Shown one piece after another: positions 8,080-16,696 of a stretch of 64,000 nucleotides of DNA. Every line of letters begins with the position of its first letter. Within the stretch, counting starts at the first letter, position 1. The position numbers and the translations under genes are program-made. This DNA is from Pseudogulbenkiania subflava DSM 22618. GTDB taxonomy: Bacteria; Pseudomonadota; Gammaproteobacteria; Burkholderiales; Chromobacteriaceae. The notes under the pieces are model-generated. The model saw only the letters and a list, made by a program, of their open reading frames with translations, did no database searches and was not told the origin of the DNA. The stretch spans positions 272,339 through 336,338 of the forward strand of contig NZ_FXAG01000002.1 of NCBI RefSeq assembly GCF_900177275.1. The letters are read 5' to 3'.

Positions 8080-8772
8080 TCAGCCCTGGCGGAAAAGTTC
8101 GACCAGCGGGTCGGCGACGCCGGCCTCGGCAAAGCCCTTGGCGCGCAGCTCGCAGGCGGCGCAGTGGCCGCAGGGTGGCTGCTCGCCGTTGTAGCAGGTG
8201 TGGCTGTAGGCCAGCGCCGCCATGGCCCCGACCTGCTGTGCCAGGTGCACGGTATCGGCCTTGGACAAGTACATCAGCGGGGTGTGCAGCTCCACGCGCG
8301 CATCGAGACCCAGGCGCAGCGCCAGCTCCAGCGCCTTGAGCGTGTTCTCGCGGCAGTCCGGGTAGCCGGAGTAGTCGGTCTGCGCCACGCCGGTCACCAG
8401 GTGGCGCGCGCCGCGGGTGTAGCCGAAGGCGGCGGCGAAATTCAGGAAGATCAGGTTGCGGCCGGGCACGAAGGTGTTCGGCAGCTCGGTATCGTCGTCG
8501 GCGCGGGCGCCTTGCTCCGGCGTGATGCTGGCATCGGTCAGCGCGTTGCCGCCGATGGCGGCGAAGGTGTCGATCGGCAGCACGGTGTGCGGTACGCCGG
8601 CGAGTGCGGCGATGGCGCGCGCGCTGTCGAGCTCGACGCGGTGGCGCTGGCCGTAGTCGAAGGTGACGGCTTCCACCTTGTCGGCGCCGAAGCGCTGCAG
8701 GGCCCAGTACAGGCAGGTGGTGGAGTCCTGGCCGCCGGACAGGACGACGAGGGCTTTGTCGCTTGAATTCAT
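8080..8772 (-). CDS. queC: 7-cyano-7-deazaguanine synthase
   Basis: Converts 7-carboxy-7-deazaguanine to preQ0 using ATP and ammonia. The product from ATG 8772 (MNSSDKALVVLSGGQDST) has 230 residues. It carries the PP-loop SGGQDST at residues 12-18 and a C-terminal zinc-binding cluster, CYNGEQPPCGHCAAC. An alternative start at 8784 would add four residues but has no better ribosome site. First gene of the queC-queD-queE run. No folE or queF is in the window. Confidence 0.95.
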   Translation of the reverse strand: MNSSDKALVVLSGGQDSTTCLYWALQRFGADKVEAVTFDYGQRHRVELDSARAIAALAGVPHTVLPIDTFAAIGGNALTDASITPEQGARADDDTELPNTFVPGRNLIFLNFAAAFGYTRGARHLVTGVAQTDYSGYPDCRENTLKALELALRLGLDARVELHTPLMYLSKADTVHLAQQVGAMAALAYSHTCYNGEQPPCGHCAACELRAKGFAEAGVADPLVELFRQG

Positions 8773-8975
8773 TGCGGTTTCCATCGAAAGACAGTCGAGG
8801 TCACGCGGCACGCGGGATCGGTCTCACCCGGCACCGGCGGCGTCCCCGCAAGGGGCCGGCCGAACCCGCTAATGTAGCAGAAACGCGCCGTTGCGGCCAG
8901 ACGATGACGTGGGTATGGTTCGCCTCCCCGCTCTCGTTATGGCCCATGGCGCTGGCGTCTGCCGCATGGGGCCGC
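8773..8975. other. GC-rich queC upstream region, no gene
   Basis: No convincing reading frame. On the minus strand a TACATT-like -10 lies near 8872-8877, followed by a GC-rich leader that can fold. I looked for a preQ1 riboswitch and did not recognise one. Confidence 0.4.
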
Positions 8976-9211
8976 TCAGGACCTGTTCACGATCTGTCGC
9001 GAGCAGCCCTCAGCGGGGTGAAGAGCAGCGCAGAAACCGGAATGGTCTGGAGTACATGAGGATTTCCGATCGCTGAGCGAATCTCTGCGTGCCAATCCAT
9101 CGCTGAGCCAATCGAAGATTGGCACGCAGGGATTGGCTCAGCGATAGATTCGCACGCAGTGCACATGAGCCCCGATCAGGGATGCGCAGCAAGATCGGGA
9201 ACGGGTTCTCA
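8976..9211. mobile_element. MITE-like palindromic element A (236 bp)
   Basis: The left end TCAGGACCTGTTCACGATCT mirrors the right end AGATCGGGAACGGGTTCTCA. The interior matches element B (16697-16874) in opposite orientation, including CGCAGAAACCGGAATG and TACATGAGGATTTCCGATCG. Compared with B it carries an extra inner palindrome built from CTGCGTGCCAATC and GATTGGCACGCAG. Its right end supplies the stop codon (tca 9209-9211) of the MocR gene. No transposase is encoded. Confidence 0.75.
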
Positions 9212-10618
9212 GCCGTGCAGCGTGTCGGCCAGTACCTGCCACAGGCCGGCTTCGCCGCATTGCGCCACGTTGAAGCGCAGGTGGCGGCTGGGGGCGCCCG
9301 CCGGGCTGAAGTAGCGCCCCGGCGCCAGCAGCAGCGAGGCGGCGCGGGCGCGTTCGACCCAGGCGTCGAGGTCGACCCCGGGCGGCGCCTCGGCCCACAG
9401 CAGGAAGCCTTCCGCCGGTTCGTGCCACAGCGTGAAACCCAGGGCCTTGAGGCGGGCGATGGCGTCGGTGCGCAGCGGCTCCAGCCGTTTGCGCAGGCCG
9501 TCGACGTGACGCCGGTAGCGTCCGCCGGTGAGCAGGCGGTAGACCAGGGTTTCCACCGCTTCCGGCGTGGTCATGCCGCTGATCAGCTTGATGTCGGTGA
9601 GGCCGGCGATGCGGCCGGGATCGGCGGCGATGTAGCCGCAGCGCAGGTTGGCCGACAGCGTCTTGGTGAAGCTGGCGAGGTAGATCACCCGCGACAGCCC
9701 GTCGAGCGCCGCCAGCCGCACGCCGGGGCGGGCTTCGAAGTCGGCGTAGATGTCGTCCTCCACCGCCAGGCAGTTCCACTGCTCCAGCAGCTTGAGCACC
9801 CTGTGCGCCACCGGCAGCGTCAGGGTGCTGCCGGTCGGGTTGTGCAGCGCGCTGACGGTAAGGAACAGTCGCGGCCGGTGCTGGCGCAGGGCTTCGGCCA
9901 ACCTTTCGGTGTCCGGGCCGTGCGCGGTGCGCGGAATGCCGACCACGTTGACGCGCGCCAGCCGGAGCGCGGCGTGGAAGTTGTAGAAACCGGGGTCGTC
10001 CACCAGCACGGTGTCGCCCGGCGTGGTGACGAGGCGCAGGATCAGGTCGAGCGCATGGGTGGCGCTGCTGGTGGTGACGAGCTGCGCCGGCGACAGCGTC
10101 AGCCCCTGTCCCTCCAGTTTCTGCACCAGCGCCTCGCGCAGCGGCAGATAGCCCTGCGGGCAGCCGTAGCCGACCAGGCGTGGCGCGGCCTGGGAGAGGG
10201 CGCGCCACTCGGCGGCGAGCGGGCCGTCGGCCAGCCACGCCGAGGGCAGGCTGCCGACGCCCGGCTGCCAGCGCAGTTGGCCGGACAGGTTGAGCCGCAT
10301 CAGCTCCACCTCTTGCGCCAGCGCGCTGTCGGCCGGGTGCGCCTCGCGCCCGTGCGGCGTGCTGCGCTGGCCGGCGACGAAGTAGCCGGCGCCGTGGCGG
10401 GCCTGGATCAGGCCGCGCGCCACCAGCCGCTCGTAGGCCTCGGCCACGGTGAAGCGGCTCACCGGGTAGCGCTCGGCCAGGGCGCGGATCGACGGCAGGC
10501 GCGCCCCGGCCGGCCACAGCTGGCGGCGGATGTTGTCGCTGCAGAAGTCGACGATCTGCGTGGTCAGCGGCACGGGCTGCGCGGCGGCGATCGGCCAGTT
10601 GTCGGCGCAAACTGTCAT
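9209..10618 (-). CDS. MocR-family transcriptional regulator (GntR HTH plus aminotransferase-like domain)
   Basis: A 469-residue DNA-binding protein. The N-terminal GntR winged helix (about 15-85) includes SIRALAERYPVSRFTVAEAYERL. A linker joins it to a type I aminotransferase fold (about 115-465), which in this family binds PLP as an effector rather than for catalysis. The PLP Lys is in SFTKTLSANLRCGY. It is divergent from an EamA-type exporter with about 100 bases between them and probably controls it; a perfect inverted repeat lies in the gap. Its stop codon is the terminal base triplet of element A. Confidence 0.88.
   Translation of the reverse strand: MTVCADNWPIAAAQPVPLTTQIVDFCSDNIRRQLWPAGARLPSIRALAERYPVSRFTVAEAYERLVARGLIQARHGAGYFVAGQRSTPHGREAHPADSALAQEVELMRLNLSGQLRWQPGVGSLPSAWLADGPLAAEWRALSQAAPRLVGYGCPQGYLPLREALVQKLEGQGLTLSPAQLVTTSSATHALDLILRLVTTPGDTVLVDDPGFYNFHAALRLARVNVVGIPRTAHGPDTERLAEALRQHRPRLFLTVSALHNPTGSTLTLPVAHRVLKLLEQWNCLAVEDDIYADFEARPGVRLAALDGLSRVIYLASFTKTLSANLRCGYIAADPGRIAGLTDIKLISGMTTPEAVETLVYRLLTGGRYRRHVDGLRKRLEPLRTDAIARLKALGFTLWHEPAEGFLLWAEAPPGVDLDAWVERARAASLLLAPGRYFSPAGAPSRHLRFNVAQCGEAGLWQVLADTLHG
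9892..9903 (-). repeat. GGTTGGCCGAAG word inside the MocR gene
   Basis: Exact copy on the minus strand within AAAGGTTGGCCGAAG; in frame it encodes R-L-A-E, a different frame from the copies in the DUF2063 and queD-like genes. Confidence 0.75.
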
Positions 10619-10656
10619 GGTGGTATGGCCTGTACAGTGGGGGAGTGATCGGTATG

Positions 10657-10680
10657 ACTGTCTGGATTATGGCAGACAGT
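10657..10680. promoter_or_regulatory. Candidate operator between the MocR and EamA genes
   Basis: Perfect 8-base inverted repeat ACTGTCTG and CAGACAGT separated by 8 bases, 41 bases before the EamA gene start. Placement in the divergent gap fits a binding site for the MocR regulator. Confidence 0.5.
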
Positions 10681-10721
10681 TTGGCGTTACGCTCAAGGCT
10701 CTTCAACCTGGGGGGCGCATC

Positions 10722-11588
10722 ATGAGCACGACGACATCGCAGCCGCTGGCCGGCCTGTTGTGGGGGTTGGTCGGCGTGGCCTGTTTCAGCGGTACGCTGG
10801 TGGCGTCGAGGCTGGCCTCGTTCGAGCTCGACCCGATCTTCATCGGCTTGGGCCGCGCCTTGCTGCCCGCCGTGCTGAGCGGCCTGCTGCTGTGGCTGAC
10901 CCGCGCCGCGCCGCCGACCGGGTCGCAGTGGCGCCGCCTGGCGCTGGTGGCCGGCGGGGTGGTGATCGGCTTCCCGCTGTTTTCCTCGCTCGCGGTGGCG
11001 CGGGTGCCGGCGTCGCACGCCGCCGTGTTCGGTGGCCTGCTGCCACTGGCGACCGCGGGCTTCGCCACCTTGCGCGGCGGCGAGCGGCCGCGCCCCTTGT
11101 TCTGGCTGTTCGCACTGGCGGGCAGCGCGCTGGTGGTGGGCTACGCCTGGTGGCAGAGCAAGGGCGACTGGCAGGCGGCGGACGGCCTGATGCTGATCGC
11201 CATCCTGCTGTGCGGCGTCGGCTACGCCGAGGGCGGTCGGCTGGCACGCGAACTGGGCAGCTGGCAGACCATCTGCTGGGCCTTGCTGCTGGCGGCGCCG
11301 TTCCTGCTGCTGCCGGTGTGGCTGACGCGGCCGGCGGCCATCACCCATTGGCAGACCTGGGCCGGTTTCGCCTACGTCAGCCTGGTCAGCATGTTCATCG
11401 GCTTCTTCATCTGGTATCGCGGCCTGGCGCTGGGCGGCGTGGCGCGGGTCAGCCAGGTGCAACTGCTGCAGCCCTTCGGCATGATGCTGTGCGGCATGCT
11501 GGTGCTGGGCGAAGAGCTCAATACCGGCATGCTGCTGGTGACGGCGGGGGTGGTGCTGTGCGTGGCGCTGGGACGCAAGGCGGTGTGA
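10722..11588 (+). CDS. EamA/DMT-family transporter
   Basis: A 288-residue inner-membrane protein with about ten hydrophobic segments arranged as two EamA repeats (roughly 8-135 and 150-285). It has the usual ALGGVARVSQVQLLQP and LGEELNTGMLLVTAGVVL signatures in the second repeat. DMT exporters usually expel amino acids or metabolites; the substrate cannot be deduced. The start ATG 10722 follows GGGGGGCGCATC, which supplies a G-rich ribosome site. The divergent MocR gene is the probable regulator. A paired GGTTGGCCGAAG hairpin follows the stop. Confidence 0.88.
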   Translation: MSTTTSQPLAGLLWGLVGVACFSGTLVASRLASFELDPIFIGLGRALLPAVLSGLLLWLTRAAPPTGSQWRRLALVAGGVVIGFPLFSSLAVARVPASHAAVFGGLLPLATAGFATLRGGERPRPLFWLFALAGSALVVGYAWWQSKGDWQAADGLMLIAILLCGVGYAEGGRLARELGSWQTICWALLLAAPFLLLPVWLTRPAAITHWQTWAGFAYVSLVSMFIGFFIWYRGLALGGVARVSQVQLLQPFGMMLCGMLVLGEELNTGMLLVTAGVVLCVALGRKAV

Positions 11589-11605
11589 GAGGCCGCCACG
11601 ACAAA

Positions 11606-11644
11606 GGTTGGCCGAAGCCCGTTCCGACAGGGCTTCGGCCAAGC
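11606..11644. terminator. Bidirectional hairpin made from an inverted pair of the GGTTGGCCGAAG word
   Basis: TTGGCCGAAGCCC (11608-11620) pairs with GGGCTTCGGCCAA (11630-11642) over 13 bases. It lies between the convergent EamA and DJ-1/PfpI genes. The left arm is an exact copy of the word and the right arm has one mismatch. There is no long T-run, so termination strength is uncertain. Confidence 0.65.
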
Positions 11645-11655
11645 TGCCGGCGCGC

Positions 11656-12339
11656 TCAGTGCGGCAGGCGGCGCAGTAGCGCTTCGGCCACGGCTTCCGA
11701 CGAGGCGGGGTTTTGCCCGGTGATCAGCAAGCCGTCTTCCACCGCGAAGGATTGCCAGTCCGGCCCGCGCTGGTACTGGCCGCCCTTGGCTTGCAGCGCG
11801 TCTTCGAGCAGGAAGGGCACCACGTCGGCAAGCCCGACCGCCTGCTCTTCGCTATTGGAGAAGCCGCTGACGCGGCGGCCGGCCACCACCGGCAACCCTT
11901 CCGGGGTGAGCGCCCCGAGCAGAACCGCCGGGGCATGGCACACCGCGGCGACCGGCTTGGCCTGCGCCAGGAAGGCGGTGATCAGGGCCTGCGAGGTGCC
12001 GTCGTTGGCCAGATCCCAGAGCGGGCCGTGGCCGCCGGGGTAGAACACCGCGTCGAAGTCGTCGGCGCGCACCGCGTCCAGACGCAGCGTTGCCGCCAGT
12101 TTGGCTTGCAGCGCCGCGTCGGCGTTGAAGCGTGCGGTGGCCGGCGTCTGCGATTCCGGCAGCGCGCTCTTCGGGTCGATCGGCGGCTGGCCGCCTTTGG
12201 GCGACGCCAGCGTCACCGACACGCCGTGGTCGACCAGCGCGTAGTACGGCGCGGCGAACTCTTCGATCCAGAAGCCGGTTTTATGGCCGGTGTCGCCCAA
12301 CTGGTCGTGACTGGTGAGAACGAACAGGACCTTGCTCAT
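11656..12339 (-). CDS. DJ-1/PfpI-family protein, HchA/YajL-like
   Basis: A 227-residue class I glutamine amidotransferase-like protein (MSKVLFVLTSHDQLG). The nucleophile elbow is AVCHAP near residue 135, preceded by FYPGGHGPLWDL near 102. Family knowledge: relatives act as glyoxalase III, chaperone or protein deglycase against methylglyoxal. It is the last gene of a run nemR-like, nitroreductase, ene-reductase and this gene, all on the minus strand and behind NemR-type boxes. That supports a role in reactive electrophile detoxification. Confidence 0.88.
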   Translation of the reverse strand: MSKVLFVLTSHDQLGDTGHKTGFWIEEFAAPYYALVDHGVSVTLASPKGGQPPIDPKSALPESQTPATARFNADAALQAKLAATLRLDAVRADDFDAVFYPGGHGPLWDLANDGTSQALITAFLAQAKPVAAVCHAPAVLLGALTPEGLPVVAGRRVSGFSNSEEQAVGLADVVPFLLEDALQAKGGQYQRGPDWQSFAVEDGLLITGQNPASSEAVAEALLRRLPH

Positions 12340-12351
12340 GATCGACCTTTC

Positions 12352-13458
12352 TCAATGTGACGCTGCCAGCGCCGGATAGTCGGTATAGCCCTCGGCGCCG
12401 CCGCCGTAGAAGCTTTCCGGACGTGGCGGGTTGAGTTCGGCACCCTGCGCGAAGCGCTCCGGCAGGTCCGGATTGGCGATGAAGGGGCGGCCGAAGGCCA
12501 CGGCGTCGATCAGCCCGGCGCGGATCAATTCCTCGGCCTTGCCCACAGTGTAGCCACCAGCGGCGACGATGGGGTGCGGGTAGGCCTGGCGCACGGCGCG
12601 GCGGAACGCGTCCGGCCATTTCGGACCGCCGGCCCAGTCCGGCTCCGACAGGTGCAGGTAGGCGATGTGGCGTTTGGCGATCTCGCCGATCAGGTACAGC
12701 GCCATTTCCTGCTGGTCGATTTCCGACAGGCCGTTGAACACCCCCAGCGGCGACAGGCGGATGCCGACGTGGGCGGCGTCCCACTCCGCGATCACCGCGT
12801 CCAGCACCTCCAGCACCAGGCGTGCGCGGTTTCCCACGCTGCCGCCGTACTGGTCGGTGCGCTGGTTGGCCGCCGGCGACAGGAACTGGTCCAGCAGGTA
12901 ACCGTGTGCGGCGTGGATTTCCACCAGGTCGAAACCGGCGCGGCGCGCGTTGTCGGTGGCGCGGCGGTAGTCGTCCAGCAGGTCGGCGATTTCCGCGGTT
13001 TCCAGCGCGCGCGGGGTCGAGGTGGGGGCGCGCACCAGCTCCCCGTTTTCGTCACGGATGTTGGTATTGCTGTCGGCCTTGATCGCCGACGGCGCCACCG
13101 GCGCCTCGCCGTTCGGCTGCAGGCTGGTGTGCGAGATGCGGCCGGTGTGCCACAGCTGGATGGCGATCTTGCCGCCGGCCGCGTGCACGGCGTCGTTGAT
13201 CTCCTTCCAGGCGCGCACCTGTTCCTCGCTGTAGATGCCCGGCGCTCCGGCGTAGCCCTTGGCGGTCGGCGAGATGTGGGTGCCCTCGTTGATGATCAGG
13301 CCGGCGCCGGCGCGCTGGCGGTAGTACTCGGTGGCGAGCGGCGTGGGCAGGTCATCCGGCTCGGTGTTGCGCAGGCGGGTCAGCGGCGCCATCAGCACGC
13401 GGTTGTTCAGGGTCACGGCGCCAAGGCGCAGCGGGGTGAGCAGTTTGTCGGCTTGCAT
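12352..13458 (-). CDS. nemA: FMN-dependent ene-reductase of the Old Yellow Enzyme family
   Basis: A 368-residue TIM-barrel flavoprotein ([13 protein letters not shown]) that reduces activated alkenes and nitro-compounds with NADPH. Visible features are [11 protein letters not shown] near residue 20, QLWHTGR near 100, the substrate-binding pair in [16 protein letters not shown] near 185, and [14 protein letters not shown] near 335. Length matches NemA. The start at 13458 is preceded by AGAGGACTCCCC. It lies downstream of a nitroreductase and a NemR-like regulator, the known partners of NemA in enterobacteria. Confidence 0.93.
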   Translation of the reverse strand: MQADKLLTPLRLGAVTLNNRVLMAPLTRLRNTEPDDLPTPLATEYYRQRAGAGLIINEGTHISPTAKGYAGAPGIYSEEQVRAWKEINDAVHAAGGKIAIQLWHTGRISHTSLQPNGEAPVAPSAIKADSNTNIRDENGELVRAPTSTPRALETAEIADLLDDYRRATDNARRAGFDLVEIHAAHGYLLDQFLSPAANQRTDQYGGSVGNRARLVLEVLDAVIAEWDAAHVGIRLSPLGVFNGLSEIDQQEMALYLIGEIAKRHIAYLHLSEPDWAGGPKWPDAFRRAVRQAYPHPIVAAGGYTVGKAEELIRAGLIDAVAFGRPFIANPDLPERFAQGAELNPPRPESFYGGGAEGYTDYPALAASH

Positions 13459-13483
13459 GGGGAGTCCTCTGGCTGAGTTGGGG

Positions 13484-14224
13484 TTACTGGTCGAATCCGA
13501 AGCCCTGCTGGCGGGCCACCGGGGCCACCTGCGGGAAATACACCTGCTGGTAGTAGCGCGCGGTATTGCTGCTCCACGGCTCGCCGTCGTCGCGGCCGAT
13601 CCGTTGCCAGTGCGCGGCCAGCTGGGCGTCGTAGGCGGCGATGTGGCCGGGCAGATCGGCGGCGTTGTAACGCTCGCGGTGCGCGAAGCTCGCCAGCGGC
13701 AGGCGCGGCTTGATGTCACCTTCGTCGGCGGCGTAGCCGATGGCCACGCCAGCCAGCGGGAAAGTGAGTTCCGGCAGCTGCAGCAGGTCGATCATCGCCG
13801 CCGGGTTGCGGCGGATGCCGCCGATCGGCACCACGCCGAGACCGGCCGAGCGCGCGGCAGTCATCAGGTTGCCCAGCGTGATGCCGGCATCCACCGCCGC
13901 CACGGCGAAACCCTCCACACTGTCGTGGATCACCTGTTGCTTGCCGGCCCGCTCCACGCCGAGGCGGGTCTTGTAGAAGTCGGCCACCACGGTGATGAAC
14001 ACCGGCGCCTGGGCGATCCACGGCTGGCCGCCGGCCAGCTCGGCAATCTTCTGGCGGCGTGCCGCGTCCTGCACCACCACCAGCGACACCTGCTGGCCGT
14101 TGATCGAGGTGGGGCCGTGCCACGCCGCCTGGATGATGGCGTCCAGCACCTCGGCCGGCACCGGCTTGTCCTGGTAGCTGCGGATACTGCGGTGTTGCTG
14201 CATCTGTTCGAGTGTCGCGTTCAT
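13484..14224 (-). CDS. Oxygen-insensitive NADPH nitroreductase (NfsA-like)
   Basis: A 246-residue flavin reductase-type nitroreductase ([17 protein letters not shown]). [12 protein letters not shown] at residues 12-23 is the FMN-binding start of the NfsA group. [14 protein letters not shown] near 37 and [17 protein letters not shown] near 155 are also typical. It is the first enzyme gene after the nemR-like regulator and has its own NemR-type box 26 bases upstream. Expected role: reduction of quinones, nitroaromatics and related electrophiles. Confidence 0.9.
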   Translation of the reverse strand: MNATLEQMQQHRSIRSYQDKPVPAEVLDAIIQAAWHGPTSINGQQVSLVVVQDAARRQKIAELAGGQPWIAQAPVFITVVADFYKTRLGVERAGKQQVIHDSVEGFAVAAVDAGITLGNLMTAARSAGLGVVPIGGIRRNPAAMIDLLQLPELTFPLAGVAIGYAADEGDIKPRLPLASFAHRERYNAADLPGHIAAYDAQLAAHWQRIGRDDGEPWSSNTARYYQQVYFPQVAPVARQQGFGFDQ

Positions 14225-14250
14225 GGATCGCTCCGTCGTTTCGAAAAGAT

Positions 14251-14265
14251 TAGACCGGTCGTCTA
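14251..14265. promoter_or_regulatory. NemR-type operator box upstream of the nitroreductase
   Basis: TAGACCGGTCGTCTA is an inverted repeat (TAGAC-N5-GTCTA) between the TetR stop and the nitroreductase start. It matches the second box at 14933-14947 at all but one base and resembles the E. coli NemR box as I remember it. Confidence 0.75.
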
Positions 14266-14313
14266 GTTTCGGTGTCAAAAAAACCGCCTGCTCGCCGGCA
14301 AACGGTATCGTTG

Positions 14314-14919
14314 TCAGGCCGCGCTGCAGGGCAGCAGCAGGCCTTGGGTATGGATCATCGCGGCCTGCAACGGCTGCAGACTGTGCTGTGTCTTGTACAT
14401 CAGTGCCGCACCCAGCCACAGGCTGTAGAGCGCGTAGGCGGTGTCGTCCGGCGGCAGCGAGGGCTTGATCGAGCCGTCGGTCTGGCCTTCGCGGAGGCAG
14501 GCGGCAAGCCGCTGCACGATGGCCAGCATGCCCTCGTCCAGCGCCACGCGCATCGGTTCGGACAGGTCCGACACCTCGGCCGCCAGTTTCACCGCCAGGC
14601 AGCTCTGCGCCTCGCAGCGGGCGTGGTTGTCCAGCCATTGCTGGAAGTAGGCCAGCAGCCGCTCGCGGCCATTGCCGACGCTGCCGTCGGTCAGCAAGCC
14701 GCCGACACGCTCGCGGTAGCCGCTGAAATAGCGCGTCAGCATCGCCACGCCGAAGTCTTCCTTCGACTTGAAGTAGTGGTAGAACGACCCCTTGGGCACC
14801 CCCGCCTCGGACAACAGCTCGGTCAGGCCCAGCGCGGTAAAGCTGCGGCCATGGATCAGCTCCTCGCCGGTGGCGAGGATGTGTTCGCGGGTGTCGGGGT
14901 ATAAGCTGGGTCGTGCCAT
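14314..14919 (-). CDS. nemR: TetR-family repressor, NemR-like
   Basis: A 201-residue TetR protein. The helix-turn-helix is LTELLSEAGVPKGSFYHYFKSKEDF (within residues 30-57, shown here in part: GVPKGSFYHYFKSK). The ligand domain has Cys at about 106 and 111 (ARCEAQSC) and a Cys near the C-terminus (LPCSAA). In E. coli NemR, Cys oxidation or alkylation releases DNA, so these Cys are candidates for sensing. TAGAC-N5-GTCTA boxes lie upstream of this gene and before the next one, pointing to autoregulation plus control of the nitroreductase operon. Confidence 0.85.
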   Translation of the reverse strand: MARPSLYPDTREHILATGEELIHGRSFTALGLTELLSEAGVPKGSFYHYFKSKEDFGVAMLTRYFSGYRERVGGLLTDGSVGNGRERLLAYFQQWLDNHARCEAQSCLAVKLAAEVSDLSEPMRVALDEGMLAIVQRLAACLREGQTDGSIKPSLPPDDTAYALYSLWLGAALMYKTQHSLQPLQAAMIHTQGLLLPCSAA

Positions 14920-14932
14920 GGACGAAGAATAA

Positions 14933-14947
14933 TAGACCGATCGTCTA
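14933..14947. promoter_or_regulatory. NemR-type operator box upstream of the TetR gene
   Basis: TAGACCGATCGTCTA, an inverted repeat TAGAC-N5-GTCTA centred about 20 bases before the TetR start. It pairs with the box at 14251-14265 and implies autorepression. Confidence 0.75.
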
Positions 14948-15018
14948 GTTGCAAGAAGAACGGCCTCGGGTGTGGTTTTTTGTCTTCTTTTTTCTATCGA
15001 TTAAAGACCGCTCGCCCG

Positions 15019-15669
15019 TCAGCGGTTGGTCCGGCCGGCGGAGCGGTCGTCCCAGCCGCTCGGCCGCGATAGTTCGAAGTTGGTTTCCGACCGGGTTCGG
15101 CTGTACCACTTGCCGCCCATGCGGGCGATGATGTCCAGGCGAGCCGGGTCGACGCGGCCGCGCTCGTCCAGTATCGACTCGTCGATGTGCGCGAGCAGCA
15201 CTTCTCCCAGAATGATGTGGCACGACGGCTTGTGCTCCGGGTAGGGGTACAGCGCGGCCATCCTGCATTCGAAACTGACGCTGGCGCCGTCGACCCGCAA
15301 GGGCTGGACGCGTTCGGCCGCCTGGCTCGGGATGTGGCAGCGCTCGAACTCGCTGATGCCGTGCTCGTAGCCGAAGGCGGTGGCGTTCATCTGGTCTGCC
15401 ATGGCAAACGGCACCAGGTTGACGACGAACTCCCCTGTGTCCTGGATGTTGCGTACGGTGTCCTTGGGGCTGCCGTCGCCTTGCACCAGGGGGGATAGCA
15501 TTACCGTCGGCGGCGTGCCGGTCACCACCTGAAAGAAGCTGAACGGCGCCAGATTGCTGATGCCCTGGGCCGAGCGCGTGGATACCCAGGCGATGGGGCG
15601 TGGGGTCACGGTGGCGGTGAGCCATTGGTACGCCAGCAGCGGATCGGTCTTGGTGAAATCGATAATCAT
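15019..15669 (-). CDS. Flavin reductase-like FMN-binding protein
   Basis: A 216-residue protein (MIIDFTKTDPLLAYQWL) of the flavin reductase-like split-barrel family. Visible features are TVTPRPIAWVSTRSAQGISNLAPFSFF (shown in part: PRPIAWVSTRSAQG) near residue 20 and the GEFVVNLV strand near 82. Members reduce or carry FMN, sometimes serving an oxygenase; no such partner is adjacent. The start at 15669 is the one matching family N-termini; in-frame codons upstream look non-coding. It lies divergent from nothing obvious and just upstream of the nemR box region. Confidence 0.88.
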   Translation of the reverse strand: MIIDFTKTDPLLAYQWLTATVTPRPIAWVSTRSAQGISNLAPFSFFQVVTGTPPTVMLSPLVQGDGSPKDTVRNIQDTGEFVVNLVPFAMADQMNATAFGYEHGISEFERCHIPSQAAERVQPLRVDGASVSFECRMAALYPYPEHKPSCHIILGEVLLAHIDESILDERGRVDPARLDIIARMGGKWYSRTRSETNFELSRPSGWDDRSAGRTNR

Positions 15670-15986
15670 CGCGTCGACTTGATTGGTGGCGCGCCTGCCG
15701 ATGCGGCCGGCCTGCCGGGTAGGCAAATGAGGGGGGGGCGAGGGCGGTGCCAAATGCCGGCGCCGGCCGTCGGCAGGCGGCCCGCTCTCATCCCGGCCAC
15801 GGGCATCATAACGGGAAAACCGGCGGCGTGGCGGCGCGACTGTCTGCGCGTGCTGATCCGGAATAGAGGAGGAGCCCCGCTGTGCCATGGCGCCGCGTGG
15901 CGGGCTCCGGCCAGCGGGTGTGATGAACTGACGCCCTGAGGCCCCCCCTGGGCGTTGCCGCGCTAGTGATGCCAGGCGGAAGGGGC
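15670..15986. other. Intergenic stretch without a recognisable gene
   Basis: GC-rich sequence with homopolymer runs (G8 near 15731, C7 near 15940). I see no coding signature, RNA gene or clear terminator; it presumably holds the flavin reductase promoter. Confidence 0.4.
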
Positions 15987-16592
15987 TCAGGGCCTGACGA
16001 CGATCAGCTCCGGGTCGTCCGCGTGCTCGATCAGGATCTTCTCTACCCGGGCTTGCCAGAGTTCGGCGAATTCATGGGCTTCGGCCAACGTGGCGGTGCC
16101 GGCCATGATCCGTTGCAGCAGGGGGCCGCTGAGCGGGCTGGGCGGTACCCGGCTGAGGTCGACGCCAAGCTGCACGGCGGCGCCGTTGTCTTTGCGCTGG
16201 AAGCGGACTTCGCCTTCGATCGCGGCATCGAAATGCAGCAGGTCGTGCCGCTTGAAGCGTCCCCCGATACCCTTGAACCCTCCCGGTCCGGCGGCACCGG
16301 TGATCAGGCCGATCACGCTGGCGATGACGCCGGTCACGCCCTCGTCCTGCGACTTGGCGAAGCTGACGTCGATCTCGCCGCGCTCCGGCACATCGTCGGG
16401 AAACAATACCTGCAAGGCGCGCCTCGCCATCAGGTAGGCGCTCGCCACGGTGGGGCAGGAGTGCCCGGCCAGGCGCACGGCGTCGACGTAGTGATAGGTC
16501 AGCATGCCGTCGCTGCTGGCGCCGAGCAGGCCGGCAAGCTTGTCGTGGACCAGGATTGGGGGAACGGCGTCGAAAAAGGCGGGATAGCTCAT
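15987..16592 (-). CDS. FmdE-like domain protein
   Basis: A 201-residue protein (MSYPAFFDAVPPIL) with an FmdE-type signature: YHYVDAVRLAGHSCPTVASA near residues 33-52, resembling the H-x-GH-x-CP metal-binding motif of the FmdE N-terminal domain. Proteins with this domain outside methanogens are poorly understood and may bind zinc or a molybdenum-linked cofactor. It lacks the C-terminal zinc finger of true FmdE. Neighbours give no clear pathway. The family call rests on one motif. Confidence 0.65.
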   Translation of the reverse strand: MSYPAFFDAVPPILVHDKLAGLLGASSDGMLTYHYVDAVRLAGHSCPTVASAYLMARRALQVLFPDDVPERGEIDVSFAKSQDEGVTGVIASVIGLITGAAGPGGFKGIGGRFKRHDLLHFDAAIEGEVRFQRKDNGAAVQLGVDLSRVPPSPLSGPLLQRIMAGTATLAEAHEFAELWQARVEKILIEHADDPELIVVRP

Positions 16593-16696
16593 GGTGGCGA
16601 TACTCGGTGTGACAGTGACAACGGGAAGGTCGATGGCGATGCCGTGCGGCAGCCTAGCCGGCCTCCGTTCCTGGCAGGATAGGAGGCCGCTTCCGC

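Noticed and set aside
8773..8975. preQ1 or other riboswitch ahead of queC
   Set aside because: The leader is GC-rich and foldable, but I could not find the preQ1-I core or any other class consensus.
9138..11642. 834-codon open frame on the minus strand
   Set aside because: It crosses the MocR gene out of frame and runs antisense to the EamA gene; residues are Arg/Pro/Gln-rich without motifs.
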